64,000 nt of DNA, taken from Hydrangea macrophylla (lineage: Eukaryota; Streptophyta; Magnoliopsida; Cornales; Hydrangeaceae). The translations under genes and the position numbers were made by a program. Shown here piece by piece: positions 33,819 through 44,397 of the stretch. The stretch lies in contig CM066990.1 in assembly GCA_033977485.1 (NCBI GenBank), positions 10,567,501 to 10,631,500 on the forward strand, in the 5' to 3' direction. The notes under the pieces are model-generated. The model was not told the origin of the DNA, made no database searches, and saw only the letters and a list, made by a program, of their open reading frames with translations. How positions within the stretch are numbered: the first letter of the stretch is position 1; each line of letters starts with the position of its first letter.

Positions 33819-34170
33819 CTGTCCAGATTCATATCAAGTGGCAAAATGACCCCATTTTACCAAGACGTATAGCTAGATGGTGCTAGATGTGTGGCTTGTT
33901 TGACAGTGTTTGATAGGTTTGATGTTCTTGGCTGTATGTTTTCTTTTATCCCTTTCTGCTTAATTGCACTTCCTAGTGCAATGGCTGGATTTCTTTCATT
34001 TGTTTTTGTTGGTTGGCTATGTGATTGTTGGGTTCCCATCTTGGTCTAGGCTGTAGGTGTGTCCCTTCCCTTGGAGCATCTTGGATGCTTTTGCGCTCAT
34101 TGTATATCCCTGGATATGCCCCTTGTATTTTGTACAGTGCCATTTGGATTTTATTTTTCTTTAATGTACC

Positions 34171-34205
<35 letters not shown>
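33819..34205 (+). other. LINE-1 3' UTR and poly(A)
   Basis: It contains GATATGCCCCTTGTATTTTGTACAG, the motif found before the poly(A) of LINE-2, -3 and -4 (GGGGTATGCCCCTTGTACAT). The poly(A) tract of about 30 A ends in the TSD. Confidence 0.8.
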
Positions 34206-34207
<2 letters not shown>

Positions 34208-34216
34208 TTGTAGTTT

Positions 34217-34702
34217 CAATTGTTTTTGGCAATTGTGGGACACTTTGCTATTTTAGAGATTATTGTATTAAGTTTGAATTTTTTAGACTTGGCTTGGTAT
34301 ATTTTGGGTTTTCTTTTTGCTATCCTTTGGTTAAATCTAGGATTGGTGATTGTGTTTTTAAGAGATTGGTTTTAGAGTTTTTTTTTTATTTTATTTGTTT
34401 TTTGAGCACCTAATTTTAGGGTGATAGTTTAATAATATAATTACTATTTATTTAATAATATATAAGGATTAAGTATTGGTTTTAATTAGTACTTAAATAG
34501 ACATTAAAGACGAATATACTTTATTAAATTCCAACCAATTTAGGGATATGTCCCTAAAGCTATATTAGACTATGCCATAATTTTATAAAATTTATAATAC
34601 TTTATATTTGTATTTTTAAATAATTAAAAAGGAGCTACGTTACGAGTATTATACATATTATAAATACCAAACAAGCTCCAAAAATTATGGGATAAATACT
34701 GG
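34217..34702 (+). mobile_element. LTR-0 fragment 3
   Basis: AT-rich sequence between the LINE-1 TSD and LTR-B, with no gene. It resembles the AT-rich middle of the Element 1 LTR in composition. Assignment to LTR-0 follows from the nesting, since it joins 61966 when LTR-B is removed. Confidence 0.4.
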
Positions 34703-35120
34703 TGTAGCACCGCTATTTTCCCTGTGTTTCCGTACATTCGAATACATAAATAAATATCAGAATTTCCCTGTATTGCGTATTTTATTGATACCGTTTATCT
34801 GGCGTATTGTGTGAATATTTATATTTATACCTAAATGCGGTCCCAGTATATTTATTTTAATTACTGACTGTCCAGACGAGTTCGTGCCGACCGCACCGCA
34901 ATAGAAGTGAATAGTAACCTGACCGCAGTTTAGAGCCGTACCAATTTTACACGCAGTCCGTGGAGTAGACACGACGAGATGTTTACACGCAGATCAAGGT
35001 GGATCCCACTTACTGTACACATGGCAACATCTTAAACCTCATTTAATCACATTTGGACACTAGTCCCACTACACACCATCAATCCCCCGACATTGGACAC
35101 GTGTCCTACTTACTCCCCAC

Positions 35121-35130
35121 TATATATACA
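35121..35130 (+). promoter_or_regulatory. TATA box of LTR-B
   Basis: TATATATACA, about 228 nt before the CCTAG/GTGAGT donor-like site, in the same order as the other LTRs. Confidence 0.5.
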
Positions 35131-35725
35131 TTGTTTATCTCTCTTTTTTTAGAGTTAAACTATCAAAACACAGATTTTTCACCAAAGGATGATAAGTTAC
35201 TATCAAAGGAAGCTAAAGAGTCCATAATCAAGTCCCAAATTGCAAGGAATTGGAAGAGGAGCGGAGAAGATCACCATTGGAGGCATTTCAAGCTTTTCTT
35301 TCCATTTTCCTCCATTTTCTCAACACCCAAACAAGCCTTAACTCCTAGGTGAGTTTAAAGCTTAATATATATATGTATATATATGTTTAGAACTTGTTTT
35401 GGGAATCGGAATGAAGATCAAATGAGGAAAAAAATAAAAAGGGTTAAAAACATACAATCTGCCAGGATTAAATTCACTGTGTTGACTTTTTTTTTTCGGA
35501 AAATGGAAAATATATTCCAAAAAAGGATGTACACATGTACAAGGGGCATACCCCAGGATGATCAATAAGAACCAAGCATAAGGACAAGTGGCAAAGCAAA
35601 CCACTGGAAAAGCCATATCAGGCTACAGATCAACTCCCAAATCTGACACAAAAACTAGCCAAGCATCAACCTGCTAGATCAACATCAAGGAAGAAAAACA
35701 AGACAAAATACAAAAAATCCTAATT

Positions 35726-38700
35726 CTATTTACCCAGCAAGGCATCAGGGTGATTGTGCCTTTTCCATGTGGTTCTAATTTGAGCATAAACTTGTGAGAC
35801 AAAAATCTTCAATAATTGCTCTTTAGGTGTTGAGAAGATCTTAAAAGTTCTATTATTCCTTTCTCTCCACAGGCCGTAGATGGAAACTCCCAAGCAGATT
35901 CTAGGGATCATATGCTGTGGAGTCTTCCCCTTCCAATGTTGGATCATCCAATTAATAGTACTATCCCAAGGGGTGGCATTCCAAGTAAAGTCACATCTAA
36001 TCATCAAACCCTGCCAAATGAAAGTAGAATAATCACAATCAAAGAAAAGATGATTATGAGAATCCATGTGTCTAAGACAAAGAGCACATACAAGGGGACT
36101 TGGAGTAAAATTACAAATTCTATCCTGAGTAGCTAGCCTTTTCTAGATGGCAAGCCAAAGAATAAAGTTTTGTCGAGGGGTACATCCAGAGTACCAGGTA
36201 AACTGGTGCCATGGGACAACAGGATTAGAAGGTCTAATATGGTTCCAAACATGGGCGAAATTAAATTTACCATTTGGTGAGGTGGTCCATACAATTGTAT
36301 CATGTAATTTAGTTGGCTTATAAAAGGTGGACAACATATCCCTAACTTCATTGATTTCAATGGAGTTCGATCCAGGCCAACTCCATTCAAGATGAGAGAT
36401 GATTGTTGCCACTTTAGCATTAGGAGCTATAGCGGCATCATAGGCAATTCTACTGGTATACTTCTCGAACAGAGGACCACAAGGGAGCCAATTGTCAAAC
36501 CAAAGGGAAGTATGCACTCCATTTCCAACTTTATGCCTAATTAAAGGTCTGGCAATGGTTCTAAGCTTCATGAGCTTTCTCCAATACCAAGAGCATTGTC
36601 CGGGGGTTTTAACCTCCCAAATGCTTTTAGTTTTGATCATAGACAAATGAACCCATTTTTTCCATAAAGAGTTATTTGTTGGGTCAAGAAGATTTCTAAT
36701 ATGTTTAACGTTAAGCACTTTATTTGTAAGAAAAATATCCTTAAACCCAAGTCCCCCTCAACTTTGGGTTTGCAAACATTAGCCCAAGCCACTTTGGATC
36801 CATGAAATTTATCAGTAGTGCCACTCCAAAGAAACCGTCTCAAAGCTTGATCCACCTGCTTAAGAACACTTTTAGGAAGAATAAACATACTAGACCAATA
36901 AAGTTGAATACCAGATAAGACAGAGTGAATAAGTTGGGTCCTACCAGCAAATGATAAGGCTTTGGACTTCCAAGAGTTAATCCTAGAGAAAATTTTAGTG
37001 ACAAGATCTTCACAATGGTGTTTTTTTAATTTAGTAGTTATTAAGGGAGCACCCAAATACTTTAAGGGAAGACAACCCTTGGTAAATTGGAGAACACTTA
37101 TTAACTCAATAGAGAGGATCATCAATACCAGACAGGAAAAGACAACTTTTAGAGTTATTAGCTTGAAGACCAGATAAATCAAAAAATTGATGCAGGGTTT
37201 CTCTTATTACTTTAGCTGACTCCACATCCTCGTTTTAAAAGAATGATTAAGTCATCCGCAAAATGTTGAAATGTAATAATTGGCTAAGAGCATCCATAAT
37301 AATGACAAACAAGTCGGGAGAAATGGGATCACCCTATCTAAGCCCTTTTGCACCCTCAAAATACCCTATAGACTCTCCATTAAAGTTAATGGAATACCTA
37401 GGAATAGAAATGCAAGCTTGGATCCATTTCCTCATCTTAGGGGGAAAACCCAAAACTTCAAGAAGATCAAAGAGGAAAGTCAAATTAACATTATCATAAG
37501 CTTTCATGAGGTCAACCTTAGCAGCAGCCCTAGGCTTACCACTAACCTTATGATAGTCCCGCAAAAGGTCCTGAGCTAACAACACATTATCACTGATTTT
37601 TCTCCCTTTAACAAAAGCAGATTGGGCTTGATCAATAACATCAGGGAGAACTTTCTTGATTCTATTAGATAAATTTTTTGAAATAGACTTATAGATAGTA
37701 TTACAACAAGAGATAGGCCTAAAATCCTCCATCTTAGATGGATTAGGGACTTTAGGGATCAAACTTATAATAGTAGCATTAGACTCCTTAAGTAATTCAC
37801 TATTAGTAAAGAATTCAGTTATGGCATCAGTAACTTCAAGGCCAACAATATTCCAGGAGTTTTTTAAAAAAATGAGCATTAAATCCATCTGGGCCTGGGG
37901 CTTTATTATCATGCAAATAGAAAAAAGTCTCTTTAATCTCTACTGATGTAGGAATACTATCAACACATTGGATATAATTTTCAGGGATTCTTTTGTGAAT
38001 AAAGGACCTTAAAAAATCTATCCCAGAGTAGTCATTACTAGCAGGTGAGTCAAGGAGATTCTGGAAGTACCTTAAGGTTTCAGTCTTAGCTTCATCAATA
38101 GTACAGGTAAATTGGCCATCAGGTTTTTCCAATTTAAAGATTCTTTTCCTATTTCTCCTTTCTTTGATAGATTGAAAAAAATATATGGAGTTCTTATCAC
38201 CACATTCAAGCCACTGCAATTTGGATTTTTGTTTAAGTGTTTCTTCCTTAATCCAAATAGATTGAAGAAAACTTTCCATGCACACTTTTTGTTATGAGAA
38301 AAGATTAGTATCATGAGGGTGATGTAGAAGATTAGACTGAACATTTTCCAGATCCTCCCTAGCTTTATCAACATTAAGGTTTTCTTTTCCTGTAAAGCAT
38401 CTACTAAATCTCTTCAGTTCTTGTTTGACAAATCTAAGCTTCTGGCAAACTTGGTATTGGAGAGTACCTCTAACACTAGTATTCCAGGCTTGGGATACAG
38501 TATCAGGATAATGATCCAGTTGGGTCCAAAAGTTAAAGAATTTAAAAGACCTACCCTTCTTCCTAGTAATTTTATCCACATAAGTAATAATAGGGGAGTG
38601 TTCAGATATACTTGGTTTGTGAAAATGAGTGTGGGAGTCAGGAAAATTATCAAGCCAATCCTGGTTAACTAAAGCCCTATCAAATTTCCTTTCAGTGAAG

Positions 38701-39929
38701 TCAGGTCTCCTAAACCTCCTGTTATACCTTGTAAAAAACTCACCAGAATATCTCAGGTCAGATGGATTTAATTGATTCACTAGAATTCTAAATTTAGAGA
38801 TTTCAGTATTCATACAAGCATGAGGATCAGAAATTTCATCAGGTTGTAAAACAACATTGAAATCCCCCAATATAATGTGAATATGGGAATTAGGACAACA
38901 GTAATAGATTTTAGTGAATTCCAGAGGTCAACTCTTTCATGTCCATAGTCGGAGCCATAGACAAAAGATGCCTCAAGGGAAATAATCTTATCATCACTTT
39001 CAATAAAAGTATGTGCTTTTAGCATGTGCTTTATGTCTTAGGCAAATGGACTCTCATGATCACCTTTTCTTTGAGTGTACTTACTCCAGTTTTATTTGGC
39101 AGGACTTGATGCTGAGATGTAACCTGATTTAGAATGGCACCCCTTGGGATAGCACTATTTCTTGGATGATCCAACATTGGAAGGGGAGGACACCTCAGCA
39201 TATGATACCCAGAATTTGTTTGGGGGTTACAATTTATGGCATTTGGAGAGAAAGAAACAAAAGAACCTTTCAGAACTCAACTACGCCTAAAGAGCATCTT
39301 TTGAAGATTTTTGTCTCACAAATCAATGCTCAAATTAGGATCAAATGGAAAACTCACAACCACTTACAAGCCCTGCTTAGTAATTGGAATTAGTTAGAAT
39401 TTTCTCTCAACTTTTTCCTTTTCTTTTGTTTGGTTTTTTGCTTGGTTGTTTTTCTGTTTTTTTTTTGTTTTTCTATTTCGTCCCTTTTGATTCTTTTGGC
39501 CTTATGAGGCATTTTTAGTGGTTTGTTTTGCCACTTGTCCTTATGCTTTGCGCTTGTTGAATATCCTGGGGTATGCCCCTTGTACATCTGTACATCCCTT
39601 TTTATGGAATCTATTTACCGTTTTCCGAAAAAAAATATAAATAAATAAATAAAAGTATGGATAAGTTGAGATGAAAGTTTCAAGATGGATAGATGAACTC
39701 TATCAGAGTTCCAACCTACCCAGATTCTGCCAACAGTATTAGGAGTACTATTGGTAACAAAGTGCCAATTTTTAAAAAATTTCTTTTTAATCAAATTTTC
39801 ATTGGATTGTCTAACTTTAGTTTCAACTATGCCAATCACATCAATATTGTGTTGGTAGATAAATTTTGCAACCTCAGATTGTCTAAAGGGTTGGTTGAGA
39901 CCCCTTATATTCCAACAGTAGACAATCAT
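35726..39929 (-). pseudogene. LINE-2 ORF2 (endonuclease, RT, zf-RVT), broken
   Basis: It begins MIVYCWNIRGLNQPFRQSE at 39929. LINE-4 interrupts the endonuclease at 39013/39649. It continues with GDFNVVL and SEHSPI (38870-38292), a linker with NKAPGPDGFN (38285-37836), RT with FRPISCCN and AAKVDLMKAYD (37912-37334), an intact FADD box near 37245, the thumb (37182-36637) and a zf-RVT end with HNHLFFDC (36067-35726). Each piece is in a different frame, so at least five indels are present. The metal-binding endonuclease residues and the RT box are otherwise kept. Confidence 0.88.
39003..39659 (+). mobile_element. LINE-4: 5'-truncated LINE tail inside LINE-2, with TSDs
   Basis: ATAAAAGTATG at 39003-39013 and 39649-39659 is an 11-bp TSD. 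The insert (39014-39648) holds only the zf-RVT end of ORF2 (open 39166-39393), the 3' UTR with GGGGTATGCCCCTTGTACAT, and an A-rich tail (AAAAAAAATATAAATAAATA). Its protein is clearly the same family as the LINE-2 end (MIQHWKG.TPQHMIPRICLG in both). It lies in opposite orientation to LINE-2. Confidence 0.92.
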
Positions 39930-39955
39930 TTAGAACATTTTTGGGGTTTTTTCCT

Positions 39956-41653
39956 CTAACCTGAGGAATTGCTATTTTTAATACCCTTTGTATGAGTAGA
40001 AATATTCTTACCTGTAGGAGAATTAAAGTTATTTGAATTCTGACCTGATTCTAGTAATGGATCTTTAGCTCTAGTCTCTGGGCTGGAATGAGAACTAGAT
40101 GAAGGATGGGAGACTGACTGTACATATTCGACCTCTGAAACTTGTTTCATAGCCCCGTATAAGTCCTCAATTTTTTGCTCTAGATTGACTTCACAATGTT
40201 GTTGTGCTTGCCCACTCTTGATTTCCATATCATCCAATTGTAAGGGGGGAGAACACACATTAAAATTTTGCATCTCCTTAGCATTAAGTGCTGAAATTAA
40301 ATCTCCTTGAACTTTAGGATTGACCCCATCTTCCAGGGACTCTGGGTTATCATTTTGGGCACCTTCTTCAACAGGAGGATCAACTAGAGAAGAGAAGCTA
40401 TTACTAACAATAGCCAAAGCCTTAGGGCTTATTGGCTTTTGATGGATTATAGCTAAGGTCATCCCTGAATTGTTGCCAATAGAGGGGCCTATATTAAGTT
40501 CATCCAACATGGAAGTGGTAACAGTAGTATCATATTTTTCAGAAGTGACGAACTTTCCTTTTGCCTTTGTTTTCCATGCACCCTCATCTGGTATATGATG
40601 ATTAGAGGTGGGATTCTGGATAGGGACCATAGCCTTGGGTAATTTAGTACAATCATGTCCAAATCTCTTGCACTTAGCACACCAGATTGGAACCCACTGG
40701 TACTCAACTGGTAGATAAATTGGGTCAATATCACCTATAATTGAATCTTCATAGTCAATCACAAGATGTTTTAAGTAGCTCTTGGTTTGCATTCAACTTA
40801 ATACATATCCGAGCATATGAGATTCTCCTACCTTCGGCAATTACTTTTGTAACATGCAATGGTTTTCCAATGGCACTAGCTATATGGCTTAATCCCACCA
40901 GATTCCATAATTCGAGAGGAATGTTTGATATGTGGCCCACACAGGAATAGTGGATATAGATTCTTTAGACAAGGTAAGTCCAGTCTGCCATTTCCTCAGA
41001 ATAATTGGTTGTCCACTCACATGCCATGGGCCACCTTCAAGAATGGCCATACTCTCTTCGTCGCTGTTAAATTTAAAGAAGAAGAAACCTGAATCTATGG
41101 CCACCATGTCATGTAAACCATGTTTACCCCATAGTCTAGTAGTTGCATTTTGAACAAATGAAAATGGTAGTTTCTTTCCAATGAAATATCCCACCAGAGT
41201 GTTTTTCCATGCATGGCTTCCCTCTACAAACACTTCCTTTGGAATGTTCAGATGTTGTCTATTTTGCCCATCCCGCGGTTTAATAAAATTGGGTTTAAAG
41301 CCTAAAGAGCTTTGTTGTTTGACTAAAGCTGCCCAAGACTTTGATTGAGTAGAGCCAGCTACTATCTCAGATTGGGCCAAAATTGAAGAGGAAGCCAAGT
41401 AACTAGTGGGCCTCATAATCTTAACCGAGTTCACACCAACTGGAGGTTTTCAATTTAACTGTGAGGATATAGCATTAGGCTCCACACATAGCTTAGGAGC
41501 ATCAACTTTATCCAAATGGTGGGTGGGATCTCTATTGTGTGTGATGAAATTTAAGGCAGTAGGTGGGCTACCACTGTTTTTGTATGCCACACAGGAAACT
41601 TGACCAATAAATTTGGGGCAATGTTCTTGCATCTTGCGTGAGGCGCATGGGAG
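39956..41653 (-). pseudogene. LINE-2 ORF1, C-terminal part (DUF4283-like and CCHC)
   Basis: 41434-40889 carries the ORF1 core (KLPFSFVQNATTRLWGKHGL, FFFFKFNSDEESM, LEGGPWHVSGQP). 40940-40755 and 40792-39956 continue in other frames. The zinc knuckle CAKCKRFGHDC is near 40690. The rest is a hydrophilic tail to a stop at 39956, only 27 bp from the ORF2 start. The protein would coat LINE RNA in the retrotransposition complex. Confidence 0.82.
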
Positions 41654-41699
41654 CACACTTTGGTACATTTGGTGGTTTTGGGTGTATATACCCCAAACC
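41654..41699 (+). repeat. Left terminal inverted repeat of the Mutator-like element
   Basis: This pairs with 56366-56411 in inverse orientation with about three differences. The inner part, GGGTGTATATAC.CCC, is itself nearly palindromic. Short TIRs are unusual for classical MULEs but known in others. Confidence 0.6.
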
Positions 41700-42584
41700 A
41701 CTTTGCCACTTGTCAAGCTGTGAATGGTGAAGAAAGGAAAAGCTGGGAGGAAGTGATGGCTGACTGCTGCTGTCTGACGCGCAATAAATGCGAGGAAAAC
41801 CTACTATGGCCGGTCTCATGTGATGCTTGTTCCTTTATCAGGAACGATTGTTCTATGCCATGAAATGTTGTTCCATTTTATATGTTTGTTCTGTGGTGGG
41901 AAACAAATGTTCTATGTTACAAATAGTTGTTCTCCGTGAATTGATTTGTGTGCTGATCATGGTTTACAATTATGTATGAAATCTTTTACAATATGGATAT
42001 CAGAAAATTTGAATTTTGATGTATAAGTACGAGTGAATTTATTATGGGTAGGTAGTTCCTTTAAATACATTAAATAAATCTCATTCATATCTAATCCCCA
42101 ACATAACTTTGTTCTTGAGACCAAAAATAGTTATTCCAAATGCATATTATGTTTGTTCCACCAATAGATAGGCTTGTTCCCTCCACAAATTTAATGTTGA
42201 AAGCTTTTAGTTAGTATACCTACTTGGTACTTAATAATGGGATTTAAGGTAGGTAGTTGCTTTAATTACAAAAAATATGAGTCATATGAATCCTCAACAG
42301 TAATTCATATTTGGTTGACTGAGTAGCACAATATCTCAACACACACTCAGGTGCACAAGATTTTTCCACTGAAGAACACAAACAAAAGTTGAACTTCTAC
42401 TTATAGGTATTTTCCTAAACAACACTAATTTTATATTTTTATTCAAATAAGAAGCTAACTTTCCTCTTATTCATCTTGTTTTAGTTATTTTTTGTTTGAT
42501 TTATTGATTTGGTTGATATTATAGTTTGTTTATGGAATGTATGTAATAAGTGTTTCCTAAACAACACTGGGTATTTTTTTTTTT
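41700..42584. other. Left subterminal region of the Mutator-like element
   Basis: AT-rich and gene-free. Scattered TTGTTCTATG and TTGTTCC words at 41830-42180 are degenerate inverse copies of the GGAACAACA minisatellite further in. Confidence 0.5.
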
Positions 42585-43003
42585 TTAGAAAAAAAAAACA
42601 AAGAAATATGGAATGAATGTTTATGAGTAATGAAAAACATTTCATTTGCTTTAAATAAAAGAAATAAATCTATGGAATAAATGTTTATGATTAAGCAACA
42701 AGTTTTATTATTTTAGAAAAAAAAAAACAAAGAAATATGGAATGAATGTTTATGATTAAGGAAAAACATTTCATTAACTTTAAATAAAAGAAATAAATCT
42801 ATGGAATAATTGTTTATGATTAAGCAACAAGTTTTATAATTTTAGAAAAAAACAAAGAAATATGGAATGAATGTTTATGATTAAGGATAAACATTTCATT
42901 AGTTTTAAAGAAAAGAAATAAATGTATGGAATAAATGTTTATGATTAAGCAACAAGTTTTATTATTTTAAAAAAATACAAAGAAATATGGAATGAATGTT
43001 TGA
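42585..43003 (+). repeat. About 125-bp tandem repeat, 3.3 units
   Basis: Units begin at the A-run (TTTTAGAAAAA...ACAAAGAAATATGGAATG) at about 42585, 42714 and 42842, with a partial fourth from 42967. Each unit itself contains two related halves ending in ATGGAAT.AATGTTTATGA.TAA. Confidence 0.9.
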
Positions 43004-43004
43004 C

Positions 43005-44390
43005 GAACCATAGAACAACATTTGCTAATCATGGAACAACTTTTGATTTTCTCGGAACAACATTTGATGAAAATAGAACAACATTTCTTATCATGGAACA
43101 ACATTTCATTTTCGTGGAACAATATTTGATGCTCATGGAACAACATTTTACAGTCCATGGAACAACATTTGATTAGAATAGAACATCATTTTCTGATCCA
43201 TAGAACAACAATTGACGATCCATGTAACAACATTTGATTTGCACGGAACAACATTTGATGAAAATAGAACAACATTTTATTATCATGGAACAACATTTTA
43301 TTATCATGGAACAACATTTGATGCTCATGGAACAACATTTTACGGTCTATGGAACAACATTTGATTTAAATAGAACAACATTTGATTTGCAAGGAACAAC
43401 ATTTGATGAAAATAGAACATATTCTTATCACGGAACAACATTTGATTTGCGTGGAACAACATTTGATGCTCATGGAATAACATTTTACGATCCATGGATC
43501 AACATTTGATTAAAATAGAACAACATTTTCTGATCCATAGAACAGCATTTGACAATTATGGAACAACATTTGATTTGCATGGAACAACATTTAATGAAAA
43601 TAGAAGAACATTAACTTTTTGTGGAACAACATTTTACGGTCCATGGACCAACATTTGATTAAAATAGAACAACACTTTCTGATCCATAGAACAACATTTG
43701 ACAATTATGGAACAACATTTGATTTGCATGGAACAACATTTGATGAAAATAGAACAACATTTTCTTATCATGGAACAACATTTCATTTTCGTGGAACAAT
43801 ATTTGACGCTCATGGAACAACATTTTACAGTCCATAGAACAACATTTGATTAGAATAGAAAATCATTTTCTCGTCCATAGAACAACAATTGACGATCCAT
43901 GGAAGAACATTTGATTAAAATAGAACAACATTTTCTGATCCATAGAACAACATTTGACAATTGTGGAACAACATTTGATTTGCATGGAACAACATTTTCT
44001 GAAAATAGAACAACATTTTCTTATCATGGAACAACATTTCATTTTCGTGGAACAATATTTGATGCTCATGGAACAACATTTTACAGTCCATAGAACAACA
44101 TTTGATTAGAATAGAACATCATTTTCTCGTCCATTAAACAACAATTGACGATCCATGGAAGAACATTTGATTAAAATAGAACAACATTTTCTGATCCATA
44201 GAACAACATTTGACAATTATGGAACAACATTTGATTTGCATGGAACAACATTTGATGAAAATAGAACAACATTAACTTTTTGTGGAACAACATTTTACGG
44301 TCCATGGAACAACAATTATAGATCATGGAACAACATTTGCTTTTCATGGAACAACATTTGATTTTGGAACAACATTTCATGATCAGGTAA
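43005..44390 (+). repeat. GGAACAACATTTGAT minisatellite, array 1
   Basis: About 60 units of 20-22 bp have the core GGAACAACATTTGA and variable ends (TTTGCAT, TGCTCAT, GAAAATA). From about 43643 a higher-order repeat of 256 bp is visible, with copies starting at 43643, 43899 and 44155. The array stops 8 bp before the transposase ATG. Frames across it on either strand are repeat-derived. Confidence 0.95.
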
Positions 44391-44397
44391 AATTGCA

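Larger units (their letters stand above)
14870..34216 (+). mobile_element. LINE-1: plant L1-type LINE with its 14-bp TSDs
   Basis: AAACTTTGTAGTTT at 14870-14883 and 34203-34216 is a perfect 14-bp TSD, and a poly(A) run (34176-34205) ends the element, as in target-primed reverse transcription. Without Element 2 the LINE is about 6.4 kb. It has a 5' UTR with a CT microsatellite, ORF1 (N-terminal part, DUF4283-like domain, CCHC remnant), ORF2 (endonuclease, RT, zf-RVT) and a 3' UTR with a GATATGCCCCTTGTA motif shared by the other LINEs here. Many frameshifts and stops show that it is dead. Confidence 0.93.

Noticed and set aside
41560..41653. Inverted similarity to the right end extending outside the proposed TIR (TTGCATCTTGCGTG against TTGCACCTAGCGTG)
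   Set aside because: Both sides are LINE-2 ORF1 coding sequence aligning with LINE-1 in their own orientation, so the extra match is probably chance.
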